Positions 10,559 to 23,094 are shown, counted from the first letter of the stretch. The stretch is 64,000 nucleotides of DNA from Pteria penguin (GCA_035048485.1 CM068580.1:39483585-39547584); one strand, 5' to 3'. Translations and numbers: made by a program. The notes: generated from the letters alone by a model not told the origin.

Positions 10559-11481
10559 CAGAAAAAAACGGTTGTGGATTTACCGTGTGTTACCTTATAC
10601 ACATCAAGCATATATAAAACGGGGGAAACGGATTCAATATGAACTTATTTCTGACAAGAATATTCATAAATCCGACAACAATCTTGAATGCAATATAATG
10701 AAAGTAAGTGTGTATATAATACGAATGACACCTGAGAAATAGAATGCTTTATCCTGTTAACTGGCCGGACTAACCAAAGTCGCTCCATGTAAAAGATATT
10801 TTCTTTTTACCGTAACCGGTAACTGTGATTGCATCAGGCATTTTAATGCTTAAGATATCACTGTTTAGTATCATTAATTTTGTTTACCGATACGTGGCGC
10901 TTTATTAAGTATAAACTATATGTATATTTGTTGTAGTCACCTGTTATGTACCATTCACTCCTTTGTTGGGTTGGACATCGGTACACGGTAGTAATGCCGT
11001 ACCGATTACCGATCCCAAATAGCCGAACTGTACCCGCTTCATGAACGGTACCCTTAACGATACTTTTGTTTATTAGAATGTAATTAAAGATAAAATGCCC
11101 TTATACTTAAATCACACAGTGAACCTTTAGTGTGTCATCCTACGATAGCTGAAGCGAACTATATAAAAAAAATGAAAACATATCTTGCACCTGACTCAAA
11201 CGTTTGTCTGTTTCGAATTATTTACTAAAAGCCTCGGTTTTCTAAAAAAAAAATTATATTTAAAATTTTTGCAATGTTTACCAGTCACCAGTTACTCTTC
11301 ATCCCACTATGATGCTTCAAGTTTAATTATTGTATGATGTATCCTTTCAGTTAGTCAACACATTCAAATATTAGTTATTTATAATCAATCATAAAAATCA
11401 TACTTCGAATTACTAACCATTCGTAGTCTTCACAATTATGTGTTGTTGTTCTTTGATTTTGACCATAGAGGTTGAAATAAA
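10559..11481 (+). other. Presumed 3' UTR of the GPCR gene
   Basis: Sequence after the stop codon. The first good AATAAA is at 11476-11481. No transcript evidence, so the extent is an inference. A GC-richer patch at 10975-11050 (CGGTACACGG...GCCGTACCG) forms a small inverted repeat. Confidence 0.3.
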
Positions 11482-12289
11482 AAACTATATTTTCCTGAAT
11501 TTGTCTCTTTTACCTTCGTGATGAATACACTATTAAGCGGGAAATCGCACACAATGTCTAACTGCAAGATACACCGTTTTGTTATCGGTTACACCAATAC
11601 ATGTCACCACAGTTTTAATTATATGAAGATTTGTTTATTATTTCAAGCAAGCATATTGTCTTACCTCCCATTGGTATTCATTAGCAAAATATTCTCTGAC
11701 GAGAATAATGAAAAAGATACCTAACGATTTTTATGATTCCCATATTTTTCCCTGATGAAAAAATTAAGTACATAAATACCAGACATCGGTATGACAGCAG
11801 GTTATATATTAAGTAATTCACGTTTTCATTGCATCACTGATTTCACCTTGAAGTAGAGATATTAATCAACATCTTATGTTTGGATCATATTTATCTTTCG
11901 ATGCCAACATCCTAGCATGCCAGTTTGAAAATAATTTCGTGACGAAATCACATTATTTTTCATTAAAATGCAGGAAGTTCTGCATTTTAATGTATTAAGA
12001 GGATACTAAGTGCAGTATCACGCTGAAGATACTAAGTGCAGTATCACGTTGATTCGGAACAGAAGTATTGAGATATACTATGTCTTACCATGCCACCTTA
12101 AATTAAAAAATTATTGAATGTGGCTTAAAACACCATGGTCGTTTCTCCTGTTTTGCGCCTAGTTATCGCGATGGAGACAAAATAATGAAAAAATCCCCCA
12201 AATATTATATAAGGGAAGTAACAATATTATGTTGTGGAAGTCTTGATAAACGTTAATAAGAACCAAATGAATGTATTTTCTATATATAG
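11482..12289. other. Intergenic; hairpin and short tandem duplication
   Basis: A perfect 13-bp stem with a 6-nt loop lies at 11961-11992 (CATTAAAATGCAG / CTGCATTTTAATG). Immediately after it, GATACTAAGTGCAGTATCAC is repeated twice (about 12003 and 12030, period 27). Nothing else is recognised. Confidence 0.6.
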
Positions 12290-12440
12290 CAAGGGACGCT
12301 TACTCCTATCGGGCACCTGGTCTTACCTCGATTTTATTGGGGTTCGCATTTGTCTGAATATGACACTAAACACGATATTGTCCCCTTTATTCCATAGACT
12401 ATGAGATATGATTTACCCTTTGGTACTTCTTCGTATTTTA
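12290..12440 (+). repeat. Dispersed repeat family R
   Basis: GGGACGCTTACTCCTATCGG, GCACCTGGTCTTACCTCGAT and ACTATGAGATATGATTTACC align with the copies at 17105-17345 (reverse) and 34890-35135. This subtype has TTTTATTGGGGTTCGCATTT downstream of the core. Confidence 0.8.
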
Positions 12441-13340
12441 CTTGATCCTATATCAGTTCTACTTATCTACAAAAACAAAGTTTGTTTGAATTATTAAGAA
12501 ATATGAATTTGCAATACTTAATATATATATATATATATGCTATCTAGTGTGAAGAATTGTATTCAAGTATTTATGTGGAACGATATTAATTTGGAAAGAA
12601 ATTATCATACAAAAAGTATATGAATACATGTACATAAAAATCTTTAATTAAAGATCTCAGTTTCTTTTTCCACCTTGTGATAGATGCCTATGGACAAAAC
12701 ATCGTAGGCAAAGCACAAAGAGATGGAGGAAGGGTGTTTAGGAAGCCATGCAATATAAATAAAATGTTAACTTCTGATAATGTTTCACTTCCTATATAGA
12801 GCACATAGACTAAACAAAGTACGATGATATAAATGAAATTTCGAAATTCTCGAGATATCACGTACATATTCCTATTCGTAAATATTAAATTCAGTCTTAT
12901 TAAACTAATATGTTGTTCGTATCTCTTTGTAATTTATCTTTATATTTATGAAACTTCGAATTTAATATATTTTAACAATTTCATATTTCATAGTAGCTAT
13001 ATCGACCGCTGGTAATCGTTGGATAAATGTACATTGCAATGTATCCTTGAATATGGCACCATCTGTTCGTTAACATAAGTACTACTGAAGTATGATCAAT
13101 GAGCATCTAATGAAGTAGCTTGTTGTATCGCATAACGCTCTATAAGCATTACATTTACAATTAAATACAAGATACCGAAGTATAAAGTGTATAGCAATCC
13201 AGTATAAATAACGAAATAATGGATGGTAGGTAAAAACAAGCCTCGTGTCAGAGATGGAATCAGGTACCATAGAGGATTAAGCATCCTCTGTCTGATCACA
13301 CCCATTCTTGAACCCGTAGTTTTTACAATGTAAATGAATT
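12441..13340. other. No recognisable feature
   Basis: AT-rich sequence with a short (TA)8 at 12522-12538 and overlapping short open frames without family features. Confidence 0.45.
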
Positions 13341-13344
13341 ACAA

Positions 13345-13490
13345 CGGTGGTTCGTTGGTTTCCTGTCTTTCGGATGAGACAGACAAACCAGAAACGGTAG
13401 ATTTTGCATGAAAAATATCCATTGTGGCTTCGGGTGGATCCTTCAGTCTGTTTAGATTTCTGTGAAATGCGTCAGGCAGATTCGGCCCTT
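13345..13490 (+). repeat. Headless SINE fragment
   Basis: Contains the SINE body landmarks CTTTCGGATGAGACAG, GGCTTCGGGTGGATCC and GCGTCAGGCAGATTCG, but lacks the tRNA-like head and the ATCA tail. It sits directly upstream of a fuller copy, so two insertions or an unequal duplication are possible. Confidence 0.7.
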
Positions 13491-13502
13491 ATAAATAACT
13501 TA

Positions 13503-13757
13503 GGCCGGTGTGAACAAGTGGATAAGGCTCGTGATCGAGAGGTCCCGGGTTCGACTCCCACAATGGGCACACCGGTAGACAGTAAAAACTGATCACCCGT
13601 GTCATGGTAGGTGTGGCACGTAAAAGATCCCTCACTGCTTCGGGTGGTCCGTTGCAAAGGTAGAAATTTGTATGCAATGCATCAGACAGATACCGTCACC
13701 ATATACGTGAAATAATCATGGAGTGACGTAAAACAATAACCAATGAATCAATCAATA
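13503..13757 (+). mobile_element. tRNA-derived SINE, family S (near full length)
   Basis: Begins with a tRNA-like head (GCCGGTGTGAACAAGTGG as A box, GGGTTCGACTCCC as B box). It continues through GTGGCACGTAAAAGATCCCT, CACTGCTTCGGGTGG, GATACCGTCACCATATACGT and GTGACGTAAAACAATAA into an ATCAATCA tail. The head supports an internal Pol III promoter. Seven other copies or derivatives of this family occur in the window. No ORF; mobilisation would depend on a partner LINE. An upstream partial copy ends 13 bp before it. Confidence 0.85.
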
Positions 13758-14671
13758 TAAATAACTTTAGCCGTTCATAAAACAAGAATAAAAAGTTATC
13801 ATTTAACTTACTGGTTAATATTTTTCACGTTCCGAAGAAATAGCTCAAATAATGATCAGCATAAGCCGGAAAATGCCTGATGGTATTTATGACGTAACAT
13901 TAATTAACATGACATCATTTCTGAAAATGTGACATGATTGGAATTTAACTTTTGAACCCAATTATTCTTACATTTCATTCATGAAAGTATTTTGAGTTGC
14001 AGAATAATAACAGTTACATAATCGGATGTATATGACTTTGTTTTTCTCCGAACCAGTAAAGCTATAAGATCCATCTCTTTTCTCTTGGTTCATATATGAA
14101 AGGGATTTTATTAGTCACCAATATTTATGTTTTCCACACACGCCTATTTTCGATAAAGTCAAACACAGCTTTTATATGAACAAATATATCAAAATATTAC
14201 ATGTATTTCTGATTTTGAGTAAAGAGAGAAGTAAAACATTCTCGATATTTTTTTCTACTACGCGATATAAAAAAGTTCCCATAGACTATTCATGATAAGT
14301 GAAATAATTCGTATCCGTACCATTATCATAACTGTAATGAACAGTTGGTATATATCAGTCGCGTTATGTCAGTATTGTCTGTTTGAAACAAACGAAGATG
14401 TAAAGTATAACTGTTATTATCATCATCATTTACATGGAAACGTTTAGGAAGTAAATGTAATCCTGACAATTTATCACGGGTGAGATTTCGTCGTCTAGTG
14501 ACAACTAAAACACTCATTGTCTGAGACTGCTAAAATGGATTATTCATAGAATATTATTTTCCTGTTTTCAGGCTTTTGTTCATAAACAAGTGAAAAATGA
14601 ATTTCCGAAAAAGAATTTGTCATGATAACAACTCAAGATTTACTAATTTTTTAACATGACAAAGGTAGCTT
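13758..14671. other. No recognisable feature
   Basis: AT-rich, with short open frames only. Confidence 0.45.
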
Positions 14672-15783
14672 TTTAGCTCACCTGAGCCGAAGGTGATCAA
14701 TCACCGTCCGTCGTCTGTCGTCCGTCGTCCGTCGTTAACTTTTCACATTTTCGACTTCTTCTCCAGAACCACTGAACAGAATTTGATGAAACTTGATAAG
14801 CATGTAGTACTCATGGTCCCCTACAAGTGTTGTTGTTTTTCGTCCGGATTCATCAACAGGTGGCGCCACCACAGGCAAAAGTAGGTCAAAGAGGGTACCC
14901 TCCTTTGACAAACTTCTTCTTCAGACCGGGGGCATACAAACCGAATGCATAGGAATGATCTAGAGGGATGTGTGAAGAAGTGTTGTTATTTTTGGTTCCG
15001 TTCCGAAATCAAATTTTTGACGTTTTTTTTTACCTTTTTTTTTGTACTTGGTAGTTTTAATGCAGATAAGAGGTATATTTTTTCTTTTAGTAAACATTGA
15101 TGCATTAATTTGGTTTAATTTGATCATTTTGATGGTAAGAAATACTACTGCGAAGAAAATTTTTCAATATTTTATGTTTTGGATTTTTATGAATTTTTTA
15201 AGACTTTCAAGAAAAAGGGGGGGTGGGATAATTGGTGTAAACATTTCACAGGAACCACTTGCTGGAATTCAATGAAACTTGGCATCAAATACTCAAGGTC
15301 CCCGACAAATGTGGTCATCTTTGTCAGGATCCATGAACAGGTGGCACCACCACAGACAAAAGTAGGTCACAGAGGGTACCCTCCTTTGACAAACTTCTTA
15401 TTCAGATCGGGTGCATACAGCGACAAACCGACTGCATAGGAATGATTTAGAGGCATATGGGAAGAAGTGTTGATATTTTTGGTTCCATTCCGAAATCAAA
15501 TTTTTGACGTTTTTTCATTTTCATTTTAGACTTTGTTATTTTAATGCATTAAAGAGTTATTATTTTCTTTTAGTAAATATTGATGCATTCATTTGGTTTC
15601 ATTTAATCATTTCTATGGTAAGGAATGCTGGTGCGAAGGAATTTTTTCAATATCTCGATTTTTGAATTTTTTATGAATTTTTTAAGACTTCCAAGAAAAG
15701 GGGGGGGGACAATTTTTCATATCTTCAACTTGATCATCTAGCTGTTCAGGTGAGCGATATAGGCCCATTTGGGCCTCTTGTTT
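14672..15783 (+). mobile_element. Dispersed element, 'AGCTCACCTGAGCC' family, with internal duplication
   Basis: Starts TTTTAGCTCACCTGAGCCGA, followed by a CCGTCGT microrepeat (14704-14735), and ends CAGGTGAGCGATATAGGCCC...GGGCCTCTTGTTTA. The starting CACCTGA and ending CAGGTGAG are inverted. A module of about 490 bp is duplicated inside: AGGTAGGTCA/CTCCTTTGACAAACTTCTT and AATCAAATTTTTGACGTTTTT recur in each half (about 14.88-15.02 and 15.36-15.51 kb), as does a run of eight or so G (15217 and 15704). No transposase is seen. In memory this type of repeat is abundant in bivalves; its class is not certain. Confidence 0.8.
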
Positions 15784-15789
15784 ATCATT

Positions 15790-16348
15790 ATTTTGAGCTC
15801 ACCTGAGCCAAAAGCTCAAGAAAGCAATTATCATATCGCGCCGTCCGGGCGTCCGTTGTAAACTTTATAACTTTTTCGACTTCTTCTTCGAAACGGCTTG
15901 AGGGATTTTGATGAAACTAAGCATACATAATGTACTTAAAGTCCTCTACAAAAATTGTGTTCATGATTCAGATCTGTTCAGGGGTGGATCCTGGGTGGGG
16001 TCAAGTATGTCCGAAAAGGTACCCATCTTCAAAAATCCGAAAGTGCTGCATGGATTTGAAAACTAATTGCATCAAGGCAATCTATAAGGATGGTTTATTC
16101 AAATACCGTGTTCGGAGTGAAGGTCTGTCAAATATAAATTGACCTTTCTCGCCCTCTCTTTGGCATTAGTGATTTCTATGCTGAAAAATGGGGTTTTTTT
16201 TCCTCTCTCAGTTTACAATGATGCTTTAAATTAGATTTAAATCCTTGTCATAATCTAGTAATAATTATGATAAGGAATGTTACTGTGAAAGAATTTTTCT
16301 TCAATATCTCAATTTTTAGATTTTAAGACCCCCCCCCCCCCTAATCAA

Positions 16349-16382
<34 letters not shown>

Positions 16383-16850
16383 GTAGGGGTTAGATTTTTA
16401 CACATTTTCAGCATTTTCTCCAGAACCGCTTGAAGGATTTAGATTAAAATCAATAGGAATTAAGTACTTACGATTCTCTTCTTATGTTGTTGTATTTGTC
16501 TAGATCTCTAAACAGGTGGCGCTACCTTTGGCAAATGTAGGTCACTAAAGGCTAAATTTTTTCATAACCACAGCTTACTGAGACAAACCAAATACATCAA
16601 AATCATCTAGAAGGATGTGTGAAGAAGCTTTGTTGTATTTATTCCTGTCCGATATCAAATTTTTGATGAGTTTTCAACCTTTTTGTGGACTTTTTTGGAT
16701 TCATTAAATCAGAATTAAGAAGACGAATGTTACTGTGAAAGAATTCTGCTGAAATATTCATGTTTGGAATTTTTTTTTCAACATGGTTGATGAACTAGTT
16801 TAGAAGACAGAATGTAATGATGCATTGTAGGCTAAAAAGGCCACGTACAA
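15790..16850 (+). mobile_element. Second 'AGCTCACCTGAGCC' element (diverged)
   Basis: TTGAGCTCACCTGAGCCAAA starts a second copy only a few bases after the first ends. Recognisable parts are TTTTTCGACTTCTTC, TGATGAAACTAAGCATA, an AGAACCGCTTGA block at 16420, CAGGTGGCGCTACC, and TCTAGAAGGATGTGTGAAGAAG at about 16607. It contains a poly-C run and a (CA)16 microsatellite at 16350-16381. The right end is eroded. Two tandem head-to-tail copies suggest insertion near an existing copy or duplication. Confidence 0.7.
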
Positions 16851-17104
16851 TATACACGCCTTTGACGGTTTTCTAAATATTTTTGCAAAAACATTATTTC
16901 AATTAATGTTTTTGAAAATGTAAGTATTGGGTTTTTGGTTTTTCATGTTGACGTTGAAATTTATTTTAATGTTGAGATCGAAATTATACAGTAATTATCA
17001 ATACACAGCGAAGGCGTATAATGAGGTGCCAAGAATACTGATATTACATAAGAGAAAACTGAAGACATCCGACAAAGTTGTATGACAAAAATCACCAAGG
17101 ACAT

Positions 17105-17345
17105 GCACACAATGTAAAAAACTAAGAAGTAACGAAGGTTAAACCATATCTCATAGTCTATTGAATAAGGGGACAATTTCGTGTTTAGTGTCATATTCGG
17201 ACAAATGCGAACCCCAATAAAATCGAGGGAAGACCAGGTTCCCGTAGGAGTAAGCGTCCCCTGGTTGCATGAAACATCTGTCGCAAAAGTCCTGCAACAA
17301 CCTTTCAAGTAAGAAGGTTAGTACATAAATATACACGCATGAACA
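17105..17345 (-). repeat. Dispersed repeat family R (long copy)
   Basis: The reverse strand matches 34890-35135 over about 240 bp. The match runs from TTGAAAGGTTGTTGCAGGAC, through the ACTCCTACGGGAACCTGGTC core and ATTTTATTGGGGTTCGCATT, to ACTATGAGATATGGTTTAAC. A 115-codon open frame crosses this repeat but follows repeat sequence and is not a gene. Confidence 0.85.
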
Positions 17346-17544
17346 TACGAAAGAGACAGGAACACGAGGTCAAAACATGATAATAGCAGAATAAACAAGG
17401 AAAAACATTACAAAATATCCGATTGTGTTGCGGGTACAACACCGACTTAGGACGGTCAATTGAAGAAACAAACGTCATTCAATTGATGTATTACATGAAT
17501 ATTTGTTATTTCTCTCTGACTACATCTAAAGATTTATTTTATTT

Positions 17545-17772
17545 ATTTTACGTATATGGTGGCGGCATCTGCCTGATGCATTGCATACAAATTTAGACCT
17601 TTGCAACAGACCCACCCGAAGCAGTAAGATATCTTTCCGTGCTACGCCTGCCGTGACTCGATTTTTATTGTCTCATCCGAAAGACAGAAGACCGGTGTGC
17701 CCAAGGCGGGAATCGAACCCTGGATTTCTCGATCACGAGCCGAGCACCCTATCTTCTGGGCCACACCAGCTT
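17545..17772 (-). mobile_element. SINE family S
   Basis: Reverse orientation: head AAGCTGGTGTGGCCCAGAAG at the right end, B-box complement GGGAATCGAACCCT, then TCATCCGAAAGACAG, GCATCTGCCTGATGCATTGC and ACGTATATGGTGG. Truncated at its 3' end near an ATTT-rich stretch. The central GTGGCACG part is altered. Confidence 0.85.
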
Positions 17773-17821
17773 GATATACGAAAAGAAAAGGTACTATGTC
17801 ATCACTATACTCATAACTAGA

Positions 17822-17935
17822 CCCGTTAAAAACAAGGGGTTGAACCAGCTTACCCAGAGGAGTAAGCGTTTCCTGTAAGGTCAGCCATATTCGCCAGGAT
17901 GTCCAACACATAAAGGAGATGCAGCATATCTTTCC
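17822..17935 (-). repeat. Dispersed repeat family R (partial)
   Basis: GGGGTTGAACCAGCTTACCC followed by AGAGGAGTAAGCGTTTCCTG is a diverged reverse copy of the family core. It starts about 50 bp after the SINE at 17545-17772. Confidence 0.6.
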
Positions 17936-18599
17936 GCTGTATATATGAGATGAAAGTGACCTAAACCTCTTCATACAACACAATAGGGTATAATGACAAA
18001 ACCGGCATATGTTATACATGTAAATGTATATGATTAATCACAATAACACGTAATAAAAATTAGGAAAGAATTTAAAATATCCACAAATATTGTGACATGA
18101 TCCTGAGGAAATCCAATTCGTCATAATGTTGGTTTTGGTAAAATTTTCCACAACAAAGAAAAAATTGAAGGCTACGGAGAAGGACATATTTACTCATCAT
18201 TGACACATCATTCCATCCATATTTGATGATCAGAGTTTTCAATTATGGATCTAACTGGTGTTAGCTTTTTTATTCCTTCGATTATACGTAAGTGTCTAGT
18301 TAACATGTATGGGTTTGTTCTTCTTGTTAAATAGAATACCATAAATTCTAGATCTGGGAGTTTGCATTTGTATATGAATATGTATGATTTTGCTTGTTCA
18401 TCAATTAATTTATTTATTCATCAATTTATGTATTTCTTCATTAATTCACCGTTAAATTGAATTCTCAAAACGTATAATCTCAGTCTTCAAATATTACATT
18501 TTTGAATACTTTCGATTTTCTTCTACCATAGGTACACTGTGCAACAAAATTTAGAGCTATTTTAAAATTATGTAACGAAATGTATCATCGCTACTTTTC
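17936..18599. other. No recognised gene
   Basis: AT-rich. An ATG at about 18245 opens 14 codons ending at a strong donor-like ATAC|GTAAGT (18287), which could be a first exon but has no other support. Confidence 0.35.
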
Positions 18600-20880
18600 A
18601 TAACCTTTAATGATGGTCATATTACGTAGCTATGCCATATGTTTACAGTGGACATGTTACAAAACTGTGTATGTTAGTAACGGTGTGAAGTATGGTGACA
18701 GTAGCAACAACTACAACACTTATTATGCTGTTCCATTTTCTTACTTTACACCCAAAGCAGTAATTTCGCTGTTTTACTACACCATTTGTGAATGGTTTTT
18801 ATTTCATTGTTTTTGGTTGGTTTATTTATTCTATTTTATTGCGATGTCTTATACACGAATATTTAAGATTTAGGAGATAATCTTAAAGTTGTATACCCTA
18901 TGTTCGAGAGAACAGTGCATATTATAATTATAATAATTGTTTTGATTATATATAAGCCTAAAACATATTGAAAAAGGACCCTTGCAAATGTTGTGATCAT
19001 ATTCCTCTTATTAAGTGAGATATGGCTGTCGAAAACGCGATGTTTGTAAAGAGAATGTTTACAACCAACTTATCACGTGATCTAATTCGAATGCCGCCAC
19101 AACATGGACGCTGATGGAGGGCGAGGTAAATAAATTTGACTAGTAACTTTGAAAATCTGCATTCAAGTCTGCTAAAGTTAGTATTTACTGAAATCGTTTT
19201 CTTTTGGAGTCTCCCTTCATCGTATTTGTTTGATTAAACTGCGCATGCGCGAAGTCAGGTTATGGTTGTATTTATGGGATACCAACTTTATTTACGAAGT
19301 ATTTTCTTATTATTTTGATATCTCCTAGGGTTTGAAGCAACAAAAATGCTATTAACGCAAAGTTATTAATTCATCCATACGAGAAAAACACAGTTTTTGT
19401 TTTACATGCCCTAATTTTTTAAATTAAACCGAATTGTATTGTATGGGTAACTAACTCTCTAGTTGTAGTTACTAACATATCGTCGTTACAGTTCTTAATA
19501 GATTATTCAGTTTGTCTATTAATAATCTTGATTCCCCTTTAGTTTTGATGCCAATTTATTTTGTAAGGGTTTCCAAAATGCTATTTGAGTTTTTGCAAGA
19601 TTTGTCCGATCATTTTATATATCCAACACAAACAAGTTAAGACTTCTCTTATTTTAGACTCAAAGTGTAATTGTTGCGGAATTATACATGTTAATGATGG
19701 AAGGCCGGCAGAAGACAATTACTCTCTCCGAATGCCTTATCATTGTTTGATTATCCCATTCTACCTTACTTTGACATGAAAACGTGTAGTTCCAGAATTA
19801 CAGATTTGGTTTTACCTTTTCTTTTAATATAAAGATAGATACGGCCATTTTTCTAAGCCAGATTTCAATTTCAATCTGGCCTAGTTATCGTTTTCTTTTT
19901 CGTATTACCCCGTGTGGATTTAGTCATGTTGAGTAAATCTGGCCTGGTTATCGTTTCTTTTTCGTTTTACCCCGTGTGGATTTAGTTATGTTGAGTAAAT
20001 CTGGCCTAGTTATCGTTCCTTTTTCGTTTTACCCCGTGTGGATTTAGTTATGTTGAGTAAATCTGGCCTAGTTATCGTTCCTTTTTCGTTTTACCCCGTG
20101 TGGATTTAGTTATGTTGAGTAAATCTGGCCTAGTTATCCTTTCTTTTTCGTTTTACCCCGTGTAAAGTTAGTTATGTTGAGTAAATCTGGCCTAGTTACC
20201 GTTTTCTTTTTCGTTTTACCCCGTGTGGGTTTAGTCATGTTGAGTAAATCTGGCCTAGTTATCGTTTCTTTTCCGTTTCACCCCGTGTGGATTTAGTTAT
20301 GTTGAGTATCTTCTATCTTATTCTGTTTTAATAACTGTACGCTGCACAAACAAACACGCATCCATTGGGAATTCATATCATGAAATGCCACCTGGATTTG
20401 TCCAGTCTATATTTTCATTTATAGGTTTATTCAAATGTTTTTTACTAGTATGTTCAACATATTATCCAGACTTTTAATGTCTCCGTTTTAATCATTATCA
20501 TTCATATTTTTTATTTATAAATTAGTTATATTATTGTTTATTGCAATACAGAGTACGCATAGACATGCTACAATAGAGGGGATAAGGGATATCAGCACGA
20601 CAGGTACCACACTAAGCAAACAAAATGGTAAACAACATCATACACTGAAACATACATAGCGTATAACAGTTCGATTACATCATGAAATCATATCAAAAGT
20701 AATGAGTGTGTGTTCTAATAAATTATTAAGATACGAAAAGGAGATTTTATTGTTCCTGTAGCAAATCATTTAATATACAGCATTGTAGCCATGTCCAATT
20801 ATTTTATTATAATCAAGGCCTATTTCATATATCAGTTAATGTAGAATGTATAAGAAAAGCTTTATGACCAGTACACATGT
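18600..20880. repeat. Unidentified dispersed element U, copy 1
   Basis: Blocks of this interval recur, in the same order and inverted orientation, at 28060-29770. They are 18605-18740 (ATATTACGTAGCTATG, GTGACAGTAGCAACAACTAC), 19440-19780 (GTATGGGTAACT, GGAATTATACATGTTAATGA), 20260-20560 (GCTGCACAAACAAACACGCA, AGTATGTTCAACATATTATC) and 20540-20790 (ACGCATAGACATGCTAC, TTTTGTTTGCTTAGTGTGGTACC reversed). Copies are diverged, roughly 65-75% by eye. Copy-specific changes here are a 62-bp tandem expansion (19850-20310) and a probable insertion at about 18.75-19.42 kb. Two stretches stay alignable as protein: 19600-19740 on + and 20680-20790 on minus. It is therefore probably a decayed coding transposon, but the family is not recognised. 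Confidence 0.7.
19850..20310. repeat. 62-bp tandem repeat, about 7 copies
   Basis: AAATCTGGCCTAGTTATCGT followed by TTTTACCCCGTGTGGATTTA and TTATGTTGAGT repeats with starts at 19876, 19939, 20001, 20063, 20125, 20187 and 20250 (period 62-63). The unit is present only once in the homologous element at about 28590-28660, so the array is an expansion specific to copy 1. Confidence 0.92.
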
Positions 20881-21409
20881 AGGAATAAAGTGGAGCTTAA
20901 TAAATTTTGAAATGAGGCTATTAAACATATTAGTTGACTCGCCGCTCAAGCAGTATCTCTTTATCTTGGCGTATCTAATATGATATCATATTTACGAAAT
21001 TCAATGAAAACATTTAATTATCAATAACAACCCAGTATTTCAGAGTGCTTTGTGAAATCTGGACGTTATTTGATGCTCAGTGTGTCGGAGTGCTTAGCGA
21101 ACTGTGTTTATTAGCTGTTATCAGAAAATCAGTATGCTTGAGTCATTCGTGAATTCTGTTCACTGTTGGAATGTCATCAGTTCGACCCTTACCTAACTCC
21201 TGTCTTGTCTAATATATGTTGATATGTAGATGTGTGAAGGATATGGCTTGCATACCAAACATATGAACCACATAAAGCTGCTCTACCATTAAAGAACAGA
21301 AAATTCACAAGATCAAAAATATGCCAACAACAAAAACAAACATTTAAACTCGGGTGGAAAGTTCTGATCGATGATTTATAATATATCTTATGTTTATTAT
21401 TATTATCAT

Positions 21410-21451
<42 letters not shown>

Positions 21452-22390
21452 GAATATGAAGTTGGTATTACTTTAGATGAATTTTGAATTCTATATTTAT
21501 ATGTGTTTATTCATTTATTTATTCGATTCGATCGGATGTAAAACAATGACAGAGGTATATTATACAATTATGGACTTTTTACTCCGTGAATATGGTGTGA
21601 TACTTACTGAATTTTAAAATATTGATCGAGGCGAAGATTGTCATTAAGACAAATAATTTCATAAGATAAGAAAGATTATATAAGAATCAGACTTAGGTAA
21701 CGTGGATTCTTTGAAGGTAATCAGCATCAGAATTAAACTTTTATTTATTTTAACATTTGAAATTCTGAATCAATTCTTTGTTTGAAAACAAGTGTTCTAA
21801 TCTAATGAATTCATGTATCATTGAAAAGGAAAGACAGACCTGACTTACATGTAAGACAACACCTGATGCCACAAAAATATAGGATTGGTATACAATTGCA
21901 GTTGCAGTACCGATTCAGAATGGGAAATCGAAGTAACAATGATTACTTAAATAATACAATTTTTGCAGACATTGTCCAAATCGTTATTTTTACATTTCCT
22001 TATTAAACTACAAAGATTTTAAAACTTTAAAATTTAAATTCAAAATTTGAAACAATAGTGAGGGAAGTTAAGGTCATACGGACCTTTCACTTTGTTTATT
22101 CAAAGTTTGGAATTGGAAATATACCTTCCGCAGTATTTCCACAACAGATCATAACACAAAGTGTAAGATAAACAAACATTTGACCTTCAAAAGTAAAATG
22201 CAAAGGTCAAGATGAATATTCATGTCAAGTCTTTAAGTCATCTTACATCGTGTACTGGGTATCCACATGTGAAATTATGAAGAGATAAATCTCCTAGTGT
22301 TTCAAGAACTGAGCCATATAGAATTGTTGACGGCTATGGACGACATTGTGATAGAGTTTGATGCAGTTAATTATAATACATAACGATAAC
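20881..22390. other. No recognised gene; (TAG)n microsatellite
   Basis: (AGT)n at 21411-21451, about 13 units. The remainder is AT-rich. A 61-codon open frame at 21821-22006 shows no family features. Confidence 0.5.
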
Positions 22391-22394
22391 GGCT

Positions 22395-22455
22395 GGATAA
22401 AGCTCTATGGTGACTTCTGCCACATAGCTGAGCCAGTAACTCCTCTTTTTCCTAT
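22395..22455 (+). repeat. Dispersed repeat family D fragment
   Basis: AGCTCTATGGTGACTTCTGC followed by CACATAGCTGAGCCAGTAAC matches the 3' portion of the copies at 34706-34885 and 43190-43365, and in reverse at 23570-23640. Confidence 0.8.
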
Positions 22456-22756
22456 GTGCACTGGCATTAAAATAAGATACTTGTATTTAATTTAAAGTAT
22501 TTACAATCTGGATAACAGAACATATCGAATGTTTTCTTTTGAAAACAACATCCTTTGTAAATGCACGTATCTACCTAATTGGTCGTCTTCGTTTTCCTAA
22601 AGGTTATATGTGTTTGGGTATCATGTACTTGATGATTGCTTGTTTATGAAGAGGTTTGGAAGGAGATGCTAATGCCTTAAATGTAATTTGTTCATAATTC
22701 ATATAAAAATAAGAAATACAAATCTTGACAATAACTTATTGAAACGTTCAGAATGG

Positions 22757-22815
22757 AACTTTCACGGTCCCCAGCAGAGTAGATGTGTGAGGCCAGGTGC
22801 CTAGGAAGAATTGTC
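22757..22815 (-). repeat. Dispersed repeat family R (fragment)
   Basis: TTTCACGGTCCCCAGCAGAG followed by GTGTGAGGCCAGGTGCCTAG is a short diverged copy of the repeat core. Confidence 0.5.
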
Positions 22816-23094
22816 GTCTTCTTGTTAATGCTTATAATGCCTGTCTGCGATAGAATAATAGTAAGATACAAGTAAAACTACGAAATTTAGATGCCTTCGA
22901 CTACTGTCTGATACAAATTTTGTGTAAAATTTAGTGGACAGTTTTCCTCTGGGGAAAACCCCATTTTACAACTAAACGTAGAGAAGAATCCCCCGGAAAT
23001 TTCACTTAAGAATAGGTATTTCCTCAGAGAAATCTTACTCTAGAGTAATAATCCATAATATTTCAGTGCGCATGTTTACAGAATCTTTAAAACT

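Noticed and set aside
17642..18019. 125-codon minus-strand frame
   Set aside because: Runs through a SINE and a family R repeat; repeat-derived.
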